NCBI GenBank assembly: GCA_003666485.1
Contig: CP032931.1
Span: 1,054,001-1,118,000 of the forward strand
Reading direction: 5' to 3'
DNA length: 64,000 nt
Source of the DNA: Levilactobacillus brevis
GTDB taxonomy: Bacteria; Bacillota; Bacilli; Lactobacillales; Lactobacillaceae
The notes under the pieces were generated by a model. It was not told where the DNA came from. It searched no databases and worked only from the letters and a program-made list of their open reading frames with translations. A program made the position numbers and the translations under genes. Positions 50,496-58,812 of this stretch are shown here, one piece after another; position 1 is the first letter of the stretch; the number at the start of each line of letters is the position of its first letter.

Positions 50496-51545
50496 ATGTT
50501 GAACAATAAGTTAATCGCTGCTTCATTAACCGCCGTTATGGCTTTAGGGGCCGTTGTACCAGTCATGGATGTCAACGCCGCTAGTGTTAAGGTCGCTTCC
50601 AAGAAATCACAAAAGAGTAAGCAAAAGGCGCTCTATACATACGCTAAAAAGATGATGAAACAAAATAAGGATGGGGTCAACGGCAAAGCCAAGATCTTCA
50701 GTAAGTCCGCTTACCCAACCACTGGGGCCGCTGCCGGTTACTCTGATTTCCTGTTAGGCTTGAAGAAGCAAGGCTACAAGTTTACTAAGGCAAACAAAAA
50801 GTTGATCAAGAAGAACTTGGTTATCAACAGCAAGAGTGACCCAGCAACTTTGGCAACGGCAATCATTGGCTTACAAGCAGTTGGTTTGAACCCAACGAAG
50901 TACAAGCCAGCTGGTGCCAAGAAGAACATGAACTTGGTTAATAAGTTATACAAGGAATCCATGACCAAACAAACGGTTAACGTTCAAAGTCAAGCATTGG
51001 TTGCCGTTTCATCTAACAAGACATTCAAGAAGCCTAGCAAGGCGAAATTCTCTAAGAATTCTTTGAGCTTGAAGATTGCTAAGAACAAGCAATCCAACAA
51101 TGGCTGGTCTTACAACAACACGGTTGCCAGTGTCGATAGTGATACGACGGCCGCTGCAGTTAACGCCATGATGTTGGGTAAGAGCAAGAACAAGACGGTC
51201 AAGAAGGCAGAAGTTGCTGGCCGGAACTACTTGAAGAAGAACATCTACAAGAGTGGTGCCTTTGGGTTCACTTACGCTGGTAAGGAAAATCCTAACGCGA
51301 ACTCCACTGCTGAAGGCATCTTGGCATTATCGACGACTAAGACGTCCTTTAAGTTTGTGAACAAGAAGGCTATCAAGAAGGGCCAAACGGCAACGCCTTT
51401 GAAGGCAATGTTCAGCTACGTTAAGGCCGATGGCTCCATCAAGGATGCTTACAGCATGGTCTTGGCTTACGGTCAAGTGAGTGTTGCTGCTAGTGCTGCC
51501 CACAACGGTGTTTACACGAAGAAGTTAGTTTATTCCTTCAAGTAA
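50496..51545 (+). CDS. Secreted alpha/alpha-toroid-like protein, transcobalamin alpha-domain-like
   Basis: A 349-aa exported protein: signal peptide MLNNKLIAASLTAVMALGAV...DVNA, then about 320 residues rich in Lys, Ala, Asn. Repeated helical segments of prenyltransferase/squalene-cyclase type are visible: DPATLATAIIGLQAVGLNP, GWSYNNTVASVDSDTTAAAV, GAFGFTYAGKENPNANSTAE and DAYSMVLAYGQVSVAASA. Animal intrinsic factor and transcobalamin use such an alpha6/alpha6 barrel as their large domain. The gene lies 15 nt after the ECF S gene and before the DUF4430 gene, so a role in surface capture of the imported ligand is likely (inference). No cell-wall anchor is seen. Confidence 0.75.
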   Translation: MLNNKLIAASLTAVMALGAVVPVMDVNAASVKVASKKSQKSKQKALYTYAKKMMKQNKDGVNGKAKIFSKSAYPTTGAAAGYSDFLLGLKKQGYKFTKANKKLIKKNLVINSKSDPATLATAIIGLQAVGLNPTKYKPAGAKKNMNLVNKLYKESMTKQTVNVQSQALVAVSSNKTFKKPSKAKFSKNSLSLKIAKNKQSNNGWSYNNTVASVDSDTTAAAVNAMMLGKSKNKTVKKAEVAGRNYLKKNIYKSGAFGFTYAGKENPNANSTAEGILALSTTKTSFKFVNKKAIKKGQTATPLKAMFSYVKADGSIKDAYSMVLAYGQVSVAASAAHNGVYTKKLVYSFK

Positions 51546-51573
51546 TTCAGTTCAGAGTTAAGGAGATTTTTGC

Positions 51574-52278
51574 ATGAAAAGGACTAGATGGATTATCGCA
51601 GCAGTAGTCGTCACAATATTGGTCATTGGTGGCGCGCTGGCCTTCCAGCAGAGCCGTCAGAGTCAAGCGGCCGAGCCAGATACGGCTGCGGTCGCCACTA
51701 GCTCGTCGGCGTCAACGTCGACCTCATCATCGGCTGCGACTAGTAGTTCCGTTGCCAAGAAGAAGCATCAACGGTCATCTTCATCTAAGAAAACAACGAC
51801 GAAAACGACCTCAGCCTCGTCAGCCACAAAGCCGTCAGCGCAGCGTCAGTCATCGACAGCGAGCTCGGTAGCAGCGAGTTCGTCAGCTGCCAAGTCGGTG
51901 ACGAAGCGGTCGAAAAAGGCGAAGACGACCAAGCACCAGGCGGCGAAAACCAAGCCGGCTGTCAAAAAGACGCGGTCTGCAGCGGAAGCGCATTTGGTCG
52001 TGAGTGGGTACAAGAAGACCTTCTTCGATGGGCAAGTGAAGCTGACGAGTAAGTCGAACGCCTTCACCGTGCTCCAGTCGTCCAAACTGAAGCTCGTTGC
52101 TCAACAGGGTGCGGCCGTGTACGTTAGCAGCATCAACGGCCTTGCCCAAAACGACATCAAGGCAGGGAGCGGCTGGAAGTACCGGGTCAACGGCAAATTC
52201 ATTGACAAGGCCGCTAACCTGAAGTCGGTTAAGAACGGTGATAAGGTGCATTGGTACTTTACGACTAAGGGGTATTGA
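51574..52278 (+). CDS. Membrane-anchored DUF4430 protein, transcobalamin beta-domain-like
   Basis: A 234-aa protein with one N-terminal membrane helix (WIIAAVVVTILVIGGALAF), a long Ser/Thr/Lys/Ala-rich linker (about residues 28-135) suited to spanning the cell wall, and a C-terminal DUF4430 domain. The domain is recognised from AAVYVSSINGLAQND and GSGWKYRVNGKFIDKAANL followed by VKNGDKVHWYFTTKGY. This small beta domain is, as far as I recall, the same fold as the C-terminal domain of intrinsic factor and transcobalamin. It follows the toroid-like protein gene by 28 nt, so the two may form a split binding protein. A terminator follows. Confidence 0.82.
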   Translation: MKRTRWIIAAVVVTILVIGGALAFQQSRQSQAAEPDTAAVATSSSASTSTSSSAATSSSVAKKKHQRSSSSKKTTTKTTSASSATKPSAQRQSSTASSVAASSSAAKSVTKRSKKAKTTKHQAAKTKPAVKKTRSAAEAHLVVSGYKKTFFDGQVKLTSKSNAFTVLQSSKLKLVAQQGAAVYVSSINGLAQNDIKAGSGWKYRVNGKFIDKAANLKSVKNGDKVHWYFTTKGY

Positions 52279-52290
52279 TGTGGTGATTTA

Positions 52291-52329
52291 ACAGGTATGC
52301 AGTGCGATATGCTGTGTACCTGTTTTTTT
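52291..52329 (+). terminator. Terminator of the ECF/DUF4430 operon
   Basis: ACAGGTA pairs with TACCTGT (about 52291-52323), with CAG/CTG continuing inside, then seven T. Confidence 0.85.
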
Positions 52330-52535
52330 GTTATAAAAATTAATAAAATACTAATTTTTGGAGTAGTTGGTGGTCAGGATAGTTTTATTAACATTAAATT
52401 GAACTAGTAAATGCGATTATAAGTGTGTTAGAGAAGTTAAAGGACAAAATAGTTATTCGGATTGTAAAAAATGGATAGGGGGGTGTGTGGTAAACTACGC
52501 TTGTTCAATTAATAATTTAAGGGCAGGTGTTTTAT

Positions 52536-53243
52536 ATGAGTGGCTTTATTGGCGAGTTTTTTGGGACAATGATTTTAATCGTACTAGGTGCAGGCACAGG
52601 TGCGAGTATTAATTTGAAACAGACGTATGCAAAGGGTTCGAATTGGACCTATGTCAGTCTTGCCTGGGGTTTGGCAGTTACGATGGGTGTTTACGTTGGT
52701 GGTGCGTTGGGATCAGACGGTCATTTGAATCCGGCAGTTACGATTGGATTCGCTTTATTTGGTTTCTTCCCCTGGGGTGAAGTTGTTCCCTATCTATTAG
52801 GACAGTTTCTAGGTGCGTTTGTTGGTGCGGTAATTGTTATCATTCAATTTTATCCACATTTTAAAGAGACACCTGATGATGCATCTGGCAATACTGTTGG
52901 TATATTTGCAACTCGTCCAGCAATCAATAATCCAGTATTTAATTTTCTATCTGAAACCATTGCTACTTGGGCGTTTGTCTTCATCTTATTAAACTTAGGT
53001 GACTTTTCACAAGGGCTTAAGCCGTTTATCGTAGGCTTATTAATTGCTGTAGTTGGGATGGGACTAGGTACAACGACTGGATTTGCGTTGAATCCAGCAC
53101 GTGACTGGGGACCTCGGCTTGCTCATACGCTAATGCCAATTCCACACAAGTCATCTAGCGAATGGTCATATGCTTGGGTACCGATGTGTGGCCCTATCGT
53201 TGGTGGTATCTTAGCAGCTGGCTTACAAGCACTGATTAAATGA
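52536..53243 (+). CDS. pduF: Propanediol/glycerol diffusion facilitator (MIP family)
   Basis: A 235-aa aquaglyceroporin with six helices. Both NPA signatures are intact: HLNPAVTIGFALFG and FALNPARDWGPRLAH, the Asp after the second NPAR being typical of glycerol facilitators. It lets 1,2-propanediol or glycerol enter the cell for the dehydratase. ATG 52536 follows GGGCAGG; an in-frame GTG at 52527 is rejected. It stands between the ECF operon and the PocR-like gene, with its own upstream AT-rich region. A perfect cre site and a bidirectional terminator follow. Confidence 0.92.
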   Translation: MSGFIGEFFGTMILIVLGAGTGASINLKQTYAKGSNWTYVSLAWGLAVTMGVYVGGALGSDGHLNPAVTIGFALFGFFPWGEVVPYLLGQFLGAFVGAVIVIIQFYPHFKETPDDASGNTVGIFATRPAINNPVFNFLSETIATWAFVFILLNLGDFSQGLKPFIVGLLIAVVGMGLGTTTGFALNPARDWGPRLAHTLMPIPHKSSSEWSYAWVPMCGPIVGGILAAGLQALIK

Positions 53244-53258
53244 TTTTTAGTTATTGAA

Positions 53259-53273
53259 ATGTAAGCGGATACA
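53259..53273. promoter_or_regulatory. Perfect-consensus cre site in the pduF/pocR convergent gap
   Basis: ATGTAAGCGGATACA fits WTGNAANCGNWNNCA at every fixed position. It lies 16 nt after the pduF stop and before the terminator, an unusual place for a CcpA site. Confidence 0.6.
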
Positions 53274-53289
53274 GAAGGCTGAATAATAA

Positions 53290-53346
53290 AATACCCATAT
53301 GGTGCTGCCCCCTGAAAAGGAGAAACAGCCCATATGGGTATTCTTT
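53290..53346. terminator. Bidirectional terminator between pduF and the PocR-like gene
   Basis: A 13-bp stem AATACCCATATGG / CCATATGGGTATT, with a further short stem in the loop (GCTG/CAGC), flanked by A-rich and T-rich runs. Confidence 0.85.
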
Positions 53347-53365
53347 TATTTTCGACGAATTAGGT

Positions 53366-54463
53366 TCAATTATCGTTTCCAGTGTAGACCCATTGAATAA
53401 CTGACTTGTTTTCAACTGAAATTTCATCCGCAGGTTGAGTGGGTTGCTGACCGTCTACGGTATAGATCCAGCCACGATCGCCGCCTGCGTCATTGAGCTC
53501 ACCAATGCTGTTGACATAGATGGCGCCTTCTGACGATTCAGTTTTCCAACCGATATGATTATTTTCAAAGTAGTTCTTAGAAGCGTCAATGATGCTTCCT
53601 TGCTCGTTCCAATTTAAGTCACGAGGAATCGTGTAAATCTTTTTAATTGTATGGTTACGTTGTCGATACTCAGAGGGCGTCATACCAGTTTTTTTCTTGA
53701 AAATTTTGGTGAAATAGCTGGTTTGTGCAAAGCCGATTTGGGTAGAGATTTGACTAATTGGAGTCAAGGTAAGTAATAGTTTTTCTTGAGCCAGAGCTAT
53801 TTTTTGATTATTAACGTATTCCACAAAATTAACGTGTAGATATTTTTTAAATAAACGACTGAGATATGAAGGAGATAGAAAAGCATGCTGAGCGACCTCA
53901 TTTAATGAAATGGGGTGTTGAATATTCTTTCGAATGTAATCAATTGCAGAGGTCACGCTGTGAAAGACCTCATCATTATCAATGGGGTGTTCTTTTGCTG
54001 TCGTTGATATCGTAGAGTTCGCAAATTTTGAGAGCTCATTGGTAGAGTTCTTTCCCATAGTGATGAAGGCATTTAGAGCACCAATCTGGCTGGCTTGATC
54101 AGAAGTCAATGGTTCCCAGACACTGATTCTCCCCAAGGCCTTTTCAGTAAAAATTTGACGCATGGCATCTTCTAAGTAAGCACGTGAGAGAAACAATCGT
54201 TTCTTTGAAACGGTAGAACTATCACACATGATAGCTCCCCAGAGCTGGATATTTCGACTCACAGGTAATAGCGCGTATTCATCAAATCCTTGGTGAGCTA
54301 AATTGTCTTCAATGACAGATTGATTAACGTAAACAAAATCGTCCTTTAAAAGGATGCCAGTGAAATCAAAAAAGATGGTATTAATTTGAGTTAGACTGGT
54401 GAACTTCGCTAATGAGTGTGCAAGTTTCCGATAATCTTCCTGACTTGGTGAATAAGTGGGCAT
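53366..54463 (-). CDS. pocR: PocR-like AraC family activator with C-terminal DUF4430-like domain
   Basis: A 365-aa regulator. Residues 1-150 form a PocR-type sensory domain (FTSLTQINTIFFDFTGILL, VSRNIQLWGAIMC). An AraC double helix-turn-helix follows (IDYIRKNIQHPISLNEVAQH, FLSPSYLSRLFKKY and IGFAQTSYFTKIFKKKTGM). After it, about 85 extra residues end in a DUF4430-like segment: GAIYVNSIGELNDAGGDRGW, IYTVDGQQPTQPADEIS and KSVIQWVYTG. This lines up with the exported DUF4430 protein at 51574. PocR activates pdu (and B12) genes in enteric bacteria; here it is divergent from pduA. ATG 54463 follows GGGGGA. The symbol is by position and domain. Confidence 0.88.
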   Translation of the reverse strand: MPTYSPSQEDYRKLAHSLAKFTSLTQINTIFFDFTGILLKDDFVYVNQSVIEDNLAHQGFDEYALLPVSRNIQLWGAIMCDSSTVSKKRLFLSRAYLEDAMRQIFTEKALGRISVWEPLTSDQASQIGALNAFITMGKNSTNELSKFANSTISTTAKEHPIDNDEVFHSVTSAIDYIRKNIQHPISLNEVAQHAFLSPSYLSRLFKKYLHVNFVEYVNNQKIALAQEKLLLTLTPISQISTQIGFAQTSYFTKIFKKKTGMTPSEYRQRNHTIKKIYTIPRDLNWNEQGSIIDASKNYFENNHIGWKTESSEGAIYVNSIGELNDAGGDRGWIYTVDGQQPTQPADEISVENKSVIQWVYTGNDN

Positions 54464-54663
54464 GTTTATTTCCCCCAATAATTGAATTTTCCGAAAGAAG
54501 TTATTTACCAAAACATATTGTCAAAATAGTAATGAATACGCTACCACAGAATTATTGTAGGGGAAATTTAGCATAACTGCAAGTGGAAATTTACAGTTTC
54601 TTTGTAATATTTTGAGCTTTTTATGACTTAACCACCGATTCCCACTTTTTTGTCACAAAAAGT
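54464..54663. other. Left part of the pocR-pduA intergenic region
   Basis: AT-rich divergent control region, no gene. It likely holds the leftward pocR promoter; no element in it is clear enough to mark. Confidence 0.4.
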
Positions 54664-54717
54664 ACTATTTTGCGATAAATAGTATTAGTGAGGCTTTGTA
54701 CAATGTAAGCGTTTTAA
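54664..54717 (+). promoter_or_regulatory. pdu operon promoter with activator-type palindrome and cre site
   Basis: ACTATTT (54664-54670) and AAATAGT (54677-54683) form a palindrome just upstream of a -10 TACAAT (54699-54704) that lacks a good -35, as expected for an activator-dependent promoter. The cre site TGTAAGCGTTTTAA (54704-54717) matches 13 of 14 positions and covers the start site, so sugar should repress pdu. Confidence 0.65.
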
Positions 54718-54764
54718 GAGAACGGGCGGTAATTACTGTCCAGCCAAAAATTGGAGGTTCTATC

Positions 54765-55043
54765 ATGGAACAAGAAGCACTTGGTTTAATCGAAACAAAA
54801 GGTTTAGTTGCTGCTATTGAAGCAGCTGATGCAATGGTTAAGGCTGCTAACGTTGACTTAGTTGGTCAAGAAAAGATTGGCCACGGGTTAGTTACTACCA
54901 TGGTTCGTGGCGACGTTGGTGCCGTCAAAGCCGCTGTTGATGCTGGAGTTTCTGCCGCAGAAAATATTGGTGAGGTTCTTTCCAATTACGTTATTCCACG
55001 TCCACATACAGATGTTGAAAAAATTCTGCCAACCAAAAAATAA
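54765..55043 (+). CDS. pduA: Microcompartment hexamer shell protein PduA
   Basis: A 92-aa BMC-domain protein forming hexameric facets of the propanediol microcompartment: [35 protein letters not shown] and [14 protein letters not shown]. The pore residue normally Ser40 (KIGSGL) is His40 here (KIGHGL), while PduJ keeps Ser. The ATG at 54765 follows TTGGAGG; the frame from 54696 runs over the promoter and is rejected. It is the first gene of the operon. Confidence 0.95.
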   Translation: MEQEALGLIETKGLVAAIEAADAMVKAANVDLVGQEKIGHGLVTTMVRGDVGAVKAAVDAGVSAAENIGEVLSNYVIPRPHTDVEKILPTKK

Positions 55044-55061
55044 GTAAGCAGGTAATTTCAG

Positions 55062-55874
55062 ATGGCGAATCAGCAGTTAATGGATCAAATCGTCAAAGAA
55101 CTTCTGCGTCACGGGGTAACGGTTAAGTCGGCCTCGCAGTCATCGGGAGGAAAAACAATGGATAACTTTTTGAATTCAACTAGTGTTGTCCCAGAATTTG
55201 TTGGGGCTTCTGAGACTGGGGACACAATTGGTATGTGTATTCCCAGTGTGGATAAATTATTACTTGATAATTTACACGTAAACAAACGTTTTACAGTTAT
55301 TGGTGTACTTAGTTCACGGACCGGTGCTGGTCCACAAATCATGGCTATGGATGAAGCGGTTAAGGCAACTAATACAGAAGTTATTGATGTCGAAATGCCA
55401 CGGGATACAAAGGGTGGCGCCGGACATGGTGTCTTACTTCTGATTGGTGGGTATGATCCATCTGATGTTCGCTCAGCCATTCAAGTCGCACTTGATAATC
55501 TTAGCCGGACATTCGGCGATGTTTATAACTCTGCAGCAGGGCATCTAGAATTACAATTTACTGCCCGTGCAGCTGGTGCTTGCCACCTTGCCTTTGGCGC
55601 TCCAGAAGGAAAAGCTTACGGATTAATTTGTGGTGCTCCTTCAGGAATTGGTGTCGTTATGGCAGATACGGCTATTAAGACAGCTGGTGTCGATGTCTTG
55701 TCCTTTGCTTCACCTGGCCACGGTACAAGTTTTTCCAATGAAGGTATCGTTCACATCAGCGGAGATTCCGGAGCTGTTCGCCAAGCAGTTATCGCTGGTC
55801 GTGAGGTTGGCTTAAAACTTTTAGCTCAATTAGGCGAAAAGCCAGTAAACGATTTTCCATCGTACATTCACTAA
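55062..55874 (+). CDS. pduB: Microcompartment trimer shell protein PduB (and internal start PduB')
   Basis: A 270-aa protein with two BMC domains that forms pseudo-hexameric trimers of the shell: EFVGASETGDTIGMCIPSVD, LSSRTGAGPQIMAMDEAVKA and AAGHLELQFTARAAGACHLA. A second ribosome-binding site GGGAGG at 55145-55150 precedes ATG 55158 (residue 33). A shorter PduB' would start there, as known in Salmonella where both forms exist. The N-terminal extension links shell and cargo in that system. Confidence 0.94.
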   Translation: MANQQLMDQIVKELLRHGVTVKSASQSSGGKTMDNFLNSTSVVPEFVGASETGDTIGMCIPSVDKLLLDNLHVNKRFTVIGVLSSRTGAGPQIMAMDEAVKATNTEVIDVEMPRDTKGGAGHGVLLLIGGYDPSDVRSAIQVALDNLSRTFGDVYNSAAGHLELQFTARAAGACHLAFGAPEGKAYGLICGAPSGIGVVMADTAIKTAGVDVLSFASPGHGTSFSNEGIVHISGDSGAVRQAVIAGREVGLKLLAQLGEKPVNDFPSYIH

Positions 55875-55890
55875 AAAGGGGGATATTTAA

Positions 55891-57567
55891 TTGAAACGTC
55901 AAAAAAGATTTGAAGAACTTGAAAAGCGACCAATCCATTTAGATGGTTTCGTTAAAGAATGGCCTGAAGAAGGATTCGTCGCTATGATGGGTCCTAATGA
56001 TCCCAAGCCTAGCATCAAGATTGAAAATGGCATCGTCACGGAATTAGATGAAAAGAAGCGTGACGACTTTGACCTGATTGATCTGTACATTGCTAATTAC
56101 GGAATTAAGTTAGAGAATGCAGAAAAAGTTATGGCAATGGATTCAACTAAGATTGCTAATATGCTGTGTGACCCCAACGTTTCCCGTAAGGATATTATCG
56201 AGATCACGACCGCTATGACGCCTGCAAAAGCCGAAGAAGTAATTAGCAAGTTAAACTTTGCTGAAATGATTATGGCTACGCAAAAGATGCGTCCACGTCG
56301 GACTCCTGCTACGCAATGCCACGTTACTAACATTCGTGACAATCCTGTTCAAATTGCTGCTGATGCCGCTGATGCTGCATTGCGTGGATTCCCTGAACAA
56401 GAAACGACGACTGCCGTTGCACGTTACGCTCCGCTGAATGCGATTGCCTTAATGGTCGGTGCACAGACTGGTCGTCCAGGTGTTATCACGCAATGCTCTG
56501 TTGAAGAAGCGCTTGAATTAAGCTTAGGGATGCGTGGATTTACCGGATATGCTGAAACTATTTCCGTTTATGGTACAGATAAGGTCTTCACTGATGGTGA
56601 TGATACGCCTTGGTCCAAAGGTTTCTTGGCTTCCTGCTATGCTTCTCGTGGACTTAAGATGCGGTTTACATCAGGTTCTGGTTCCGAAGTAATGATGGGA
56701 TATACCGAAGGCAAATCAATGCTTTACCTGGAATCACGTTGTATCTTCATTACCAAGGCTTCTGGTGTACAAGGCCTTCAAAACGGTGGTGTAAGTTGTA
56801 TCGGAATTCCTGGATCAGTACCAGCTGGTATTCGTTCTGTTTTAGGCGAAAACCTCTTGTGCATGATGCTTGATTTGGAATGTGCTTCAGCTAACGACCA
56901 AGCATTCTCTCATTCAGATATGCGTCGTACTGAACGTTTGATGGGGCAATTTATTGCTGGGACGGATTACATTTCTTCTGGTTACTCATCAACGCCAAAC
57001 TATGATAACACCTTTGCTGGTTCAAACACTGATGCAATGGATTATGATGATTACTATGTCATGGAACGTGATTTAGGTGTTAATGGTGGGATTCACCCTG
57101 TAGATGAAGAAACCATCATCAAATCACGGAACAAGGCTGCTAAGTCCTTGCAAGCTGTCTTTGACGATCTTGGACTACCAAAGATTACTGATGAAGAAGT
57201 AGAGGCGGCTACATACGCTAATACTTCAGCTGACATGCCAGACCGTAACATGGTTGAAGATATGAAGGCTGCTCAAGAGTTAATGGATCGTGGTACGACT
57301 GGTGTCGATATTGTTAAGGCACTTTACAACCATGGTTACAAAGATACTGCTCAGGCCGTCTTAGATCTGCAGAAGCAAAAGGTCTGTGGTGACTTCTTAC
57401 AAACATCAGCTATTTTTGATGAAAAGTGGAATGTTATTTCTGCAGTCAATGATGCTAACGATTACCAAGGTCCTGGTACCGGTTACCGCTTGGAAGAAGA
57501 CAAGGACGAATGGGAACGGATCAAGAACTTGCCGTTTGCTATCGATCCACAGAATATGCAGCTTTAG
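55891..57567 (+). CDS. pduC: B12-dependent propanediol/glycerol dehydratase large subunit
   Basis: The 558-aa alpha subunit holds the active site where adenosylcobalamin turns 1,2-propanediol into propionaldehyde or glycerol into 3-hydroxypropionaldehyde. It is near identical in pattern to known PduC/GldA proteins: KRFEELEKRPIHLDGFVKEW, RRTPATQCHVTNIRDNPVQI, SGSGSEVMMGYTEGKSMLY and FSHSDMRRTERLMGQF. The start codon is TTG 55891 after AAAGGGGG. Diol and glycerol dehydratase types cannot be distinguished from this reading. Confidence 0.97.
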   Translation: MKRQKRFEELEKRPIHLDGFVKEWPEEGFVAMMGPNDPKPSIKIENGIVTELDEKKRDDFDLIDLYIANYGIKLENAEKVMAMDSTKIANMLCDPNVSRKDIIEITTAMTPAKAEEVISKLNFAEMIMATQKMRPRRTPATQCHVTNIRDNPVQIAADAADAALRGFPEQETTTAVARYAPLNAIALMVGAQTGRPGVITQCSVEEALELSLGMRGFTGYAETISVYGTDKVFTDGDDTPWSKGFLASCYASRGLKMRFTSGSGSEVMMGYTEGKSMLYLESRCIFITKASGVQGLQNGGVSCIGIPGSVPAGIRSVLGENLLCMMLDLECASANDQAFSHSDMRRTERLMGQFIAGTDYISSGYSSTPNYDNTFAGSNTDAMDYDDYYVMERDLGVNGGIHPVDEETIIKSRNKAAKSLQAVFDDLGLPKITDEEVEAATYANTSADMPDRNMVEDMKAAQELMDRGTTGVDIVKALYNHGYKDTAQAVLDLQKQKVCGDFLQTSAIFDEKWNVISAVNDANDYQGPGTGYRLEEDKDEWERIKNLPFAIDPQNMQL

Positions 57568-57588
57568 GCCGAAAAGGGGGTTAACACT

Positions 57589-58281
57589 GTGGCTCAAGAA
57601 ATTGATGAAAGTTTATTACGCGATATTATTAGAAACGTTATTGCTGAAACAAAGAATGTTGACACACCAATCTCGTTCAAAGATGATTCAACTCAATCAT
57701 CGAGCAGTCAAGCACAGCCTGACGAAGCTAAATCAGTAGATTGGTTTAAGCATGTCGGTGTTGCTAAGCCAGGTTATTCTCGCGACGAAGTAGTTATTGC
57801 CGTAGCACCTGCGTTTGCAGAAGTTTTGGATCATAACTTAACTGGGATTAGCCATAAGGAAATCTTACGTCAAGTCATTGCTGGGATTGAAGAAGAAGGA
57901 TTGAAAGCACGGGTTGTCAAGATTTACCGGACATCTGATGTATCATTCTGTGGTGCTGAAGGTGACCACTTATCTGGCTCAGGTATTGCCATTGCTATTC
58001 AATCCAAGGGTACGACGATCATCCATCAAAAGGATCAAGAACCTTTGTCCAACTTGGAACTCTTCCCACAAGCACCAGTGATTGATGGAGATACGTACCG
58101 AGCAATTGGTAAGAACGCTGCTGAATATGCTAAGGGCATGTCACCAAGTCCTGTTCCAACGGTTAATGATCAAATGGCACGTGTTCAGTATCAAGCCCTG
58201 TCAGCTTTGATGCATATCAAAGAAACTAAGCAAGTTGTCATGGGAAAACCTGCAGAACAGATTGAAGTTAACTTTAACTAG
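57589..58281 (+). CDS. pduD: Propanediol/glycerol dehydratase medium subunit
   Basis: The 230-aa beta subunit of the dehydratase. The N-terminus ([17 protein letters not shown]) is an amphipathic helix of the kind that targets cargo into the shell, joined by a Ser/Gln/Asp-rich linker to the core, which begins near [20 protein letters not shown]. The start is GTG 57589 after AAAGGGGG. It lies 21 nt after pduC. Confidence 0.95.
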   Translation: MAQEIDESLLRDIIRNVIAETKNVDTPISFKDDSTQSSSSQAQPDEAKSVDWFKHVGVAKPGYSRDEVVIAVAPAFAEVLDHNLTGISHKEILRQVIAGIEEEGLKARVVKIYRTSDVSFCGAEGDHLSGSGIAIAIQSKGTTIIHQKDQEPLSNLELFPQAPVIDGDTYRAIGKNAAEYAKGMSPSPVPTVNDQMARVQYQALSALMHIKETKQVVMGKPAEQIEVNFN

Positions 58282-58293
58282 GAGGAACCGGTA

Positions 58294-58812
58294 ATGAGCG
58301 AAATTGATGATTTAGTAGCAAAAATCGTTCAACAAATCGGTGACACAGGTGCAACTGCGACAACGACTGCACCAAAGTCATCTGTGAAGAACGAAAAGGA
58401 ATTGACTAAACAAGATTATCCACTTTACAGCAAGCACCCAGAACTTGTTCATTCACCTTCTGGTAAAGGGCTAAAGGATATCACATTGGATAATATCTTA
58501 AGCGATAAGATTAAGTCTAATGATCTTCGTATCACGCCTGATACGCTGCGTCTTCAAGGCGAAGTTGCTAAGGATGCTGGCCGAGACGCTATTCAGCGTA
58601 ACTTTCAGCGAGCTGCCGAATTAACGGCAATTCCAGATGATCGGTTATTGGAAATGTACAATGCTTTACGGCCATACCGTTCATCAAAGGCTGAATTGTT
58701 AGCGATTTCAGCAGAACTGAAAGATAAGTACAATGCACCAGTTAATGCAGGTTGGTTTGAACAAGCTGCGGACTTCTATGAATCCCGTAAGAAACTTAAG
58801 GGCGATAACTAG
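58294..58812 (+). CDS. pduE: Propanediol/glycerol dehydratase small subunit
   Basis: The 172-aa gamma subunit. The N-terminus (SEIDDLVAKIVQQIGDTG) also resembles an encapsulation helix; the core has DYPLYSKHPELVHSPSGKGL and FQRAAELTAIPDDRLLEMYN, typical of PduE. AGGAGG precedes ATG 58294. A 187-bp gap separates it from pduG, although the other early genes are tightly packed. Confidence 0.95.
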   Translation: MSEIDDLVAKIVQQIGDTGATATTTAPKSSVKNEKELTKQDYPLYSKHPELVHSPSGKGLKDITLDNILSDKIKSNDLRITPDTLRLQGEVAKDAGRDAIQRNFQRAAELTAIPDDRLLEMYNALRPYRSSKAELLAISAELKDKYNAPVNAGWFEQAADFYESRKKLKGDN

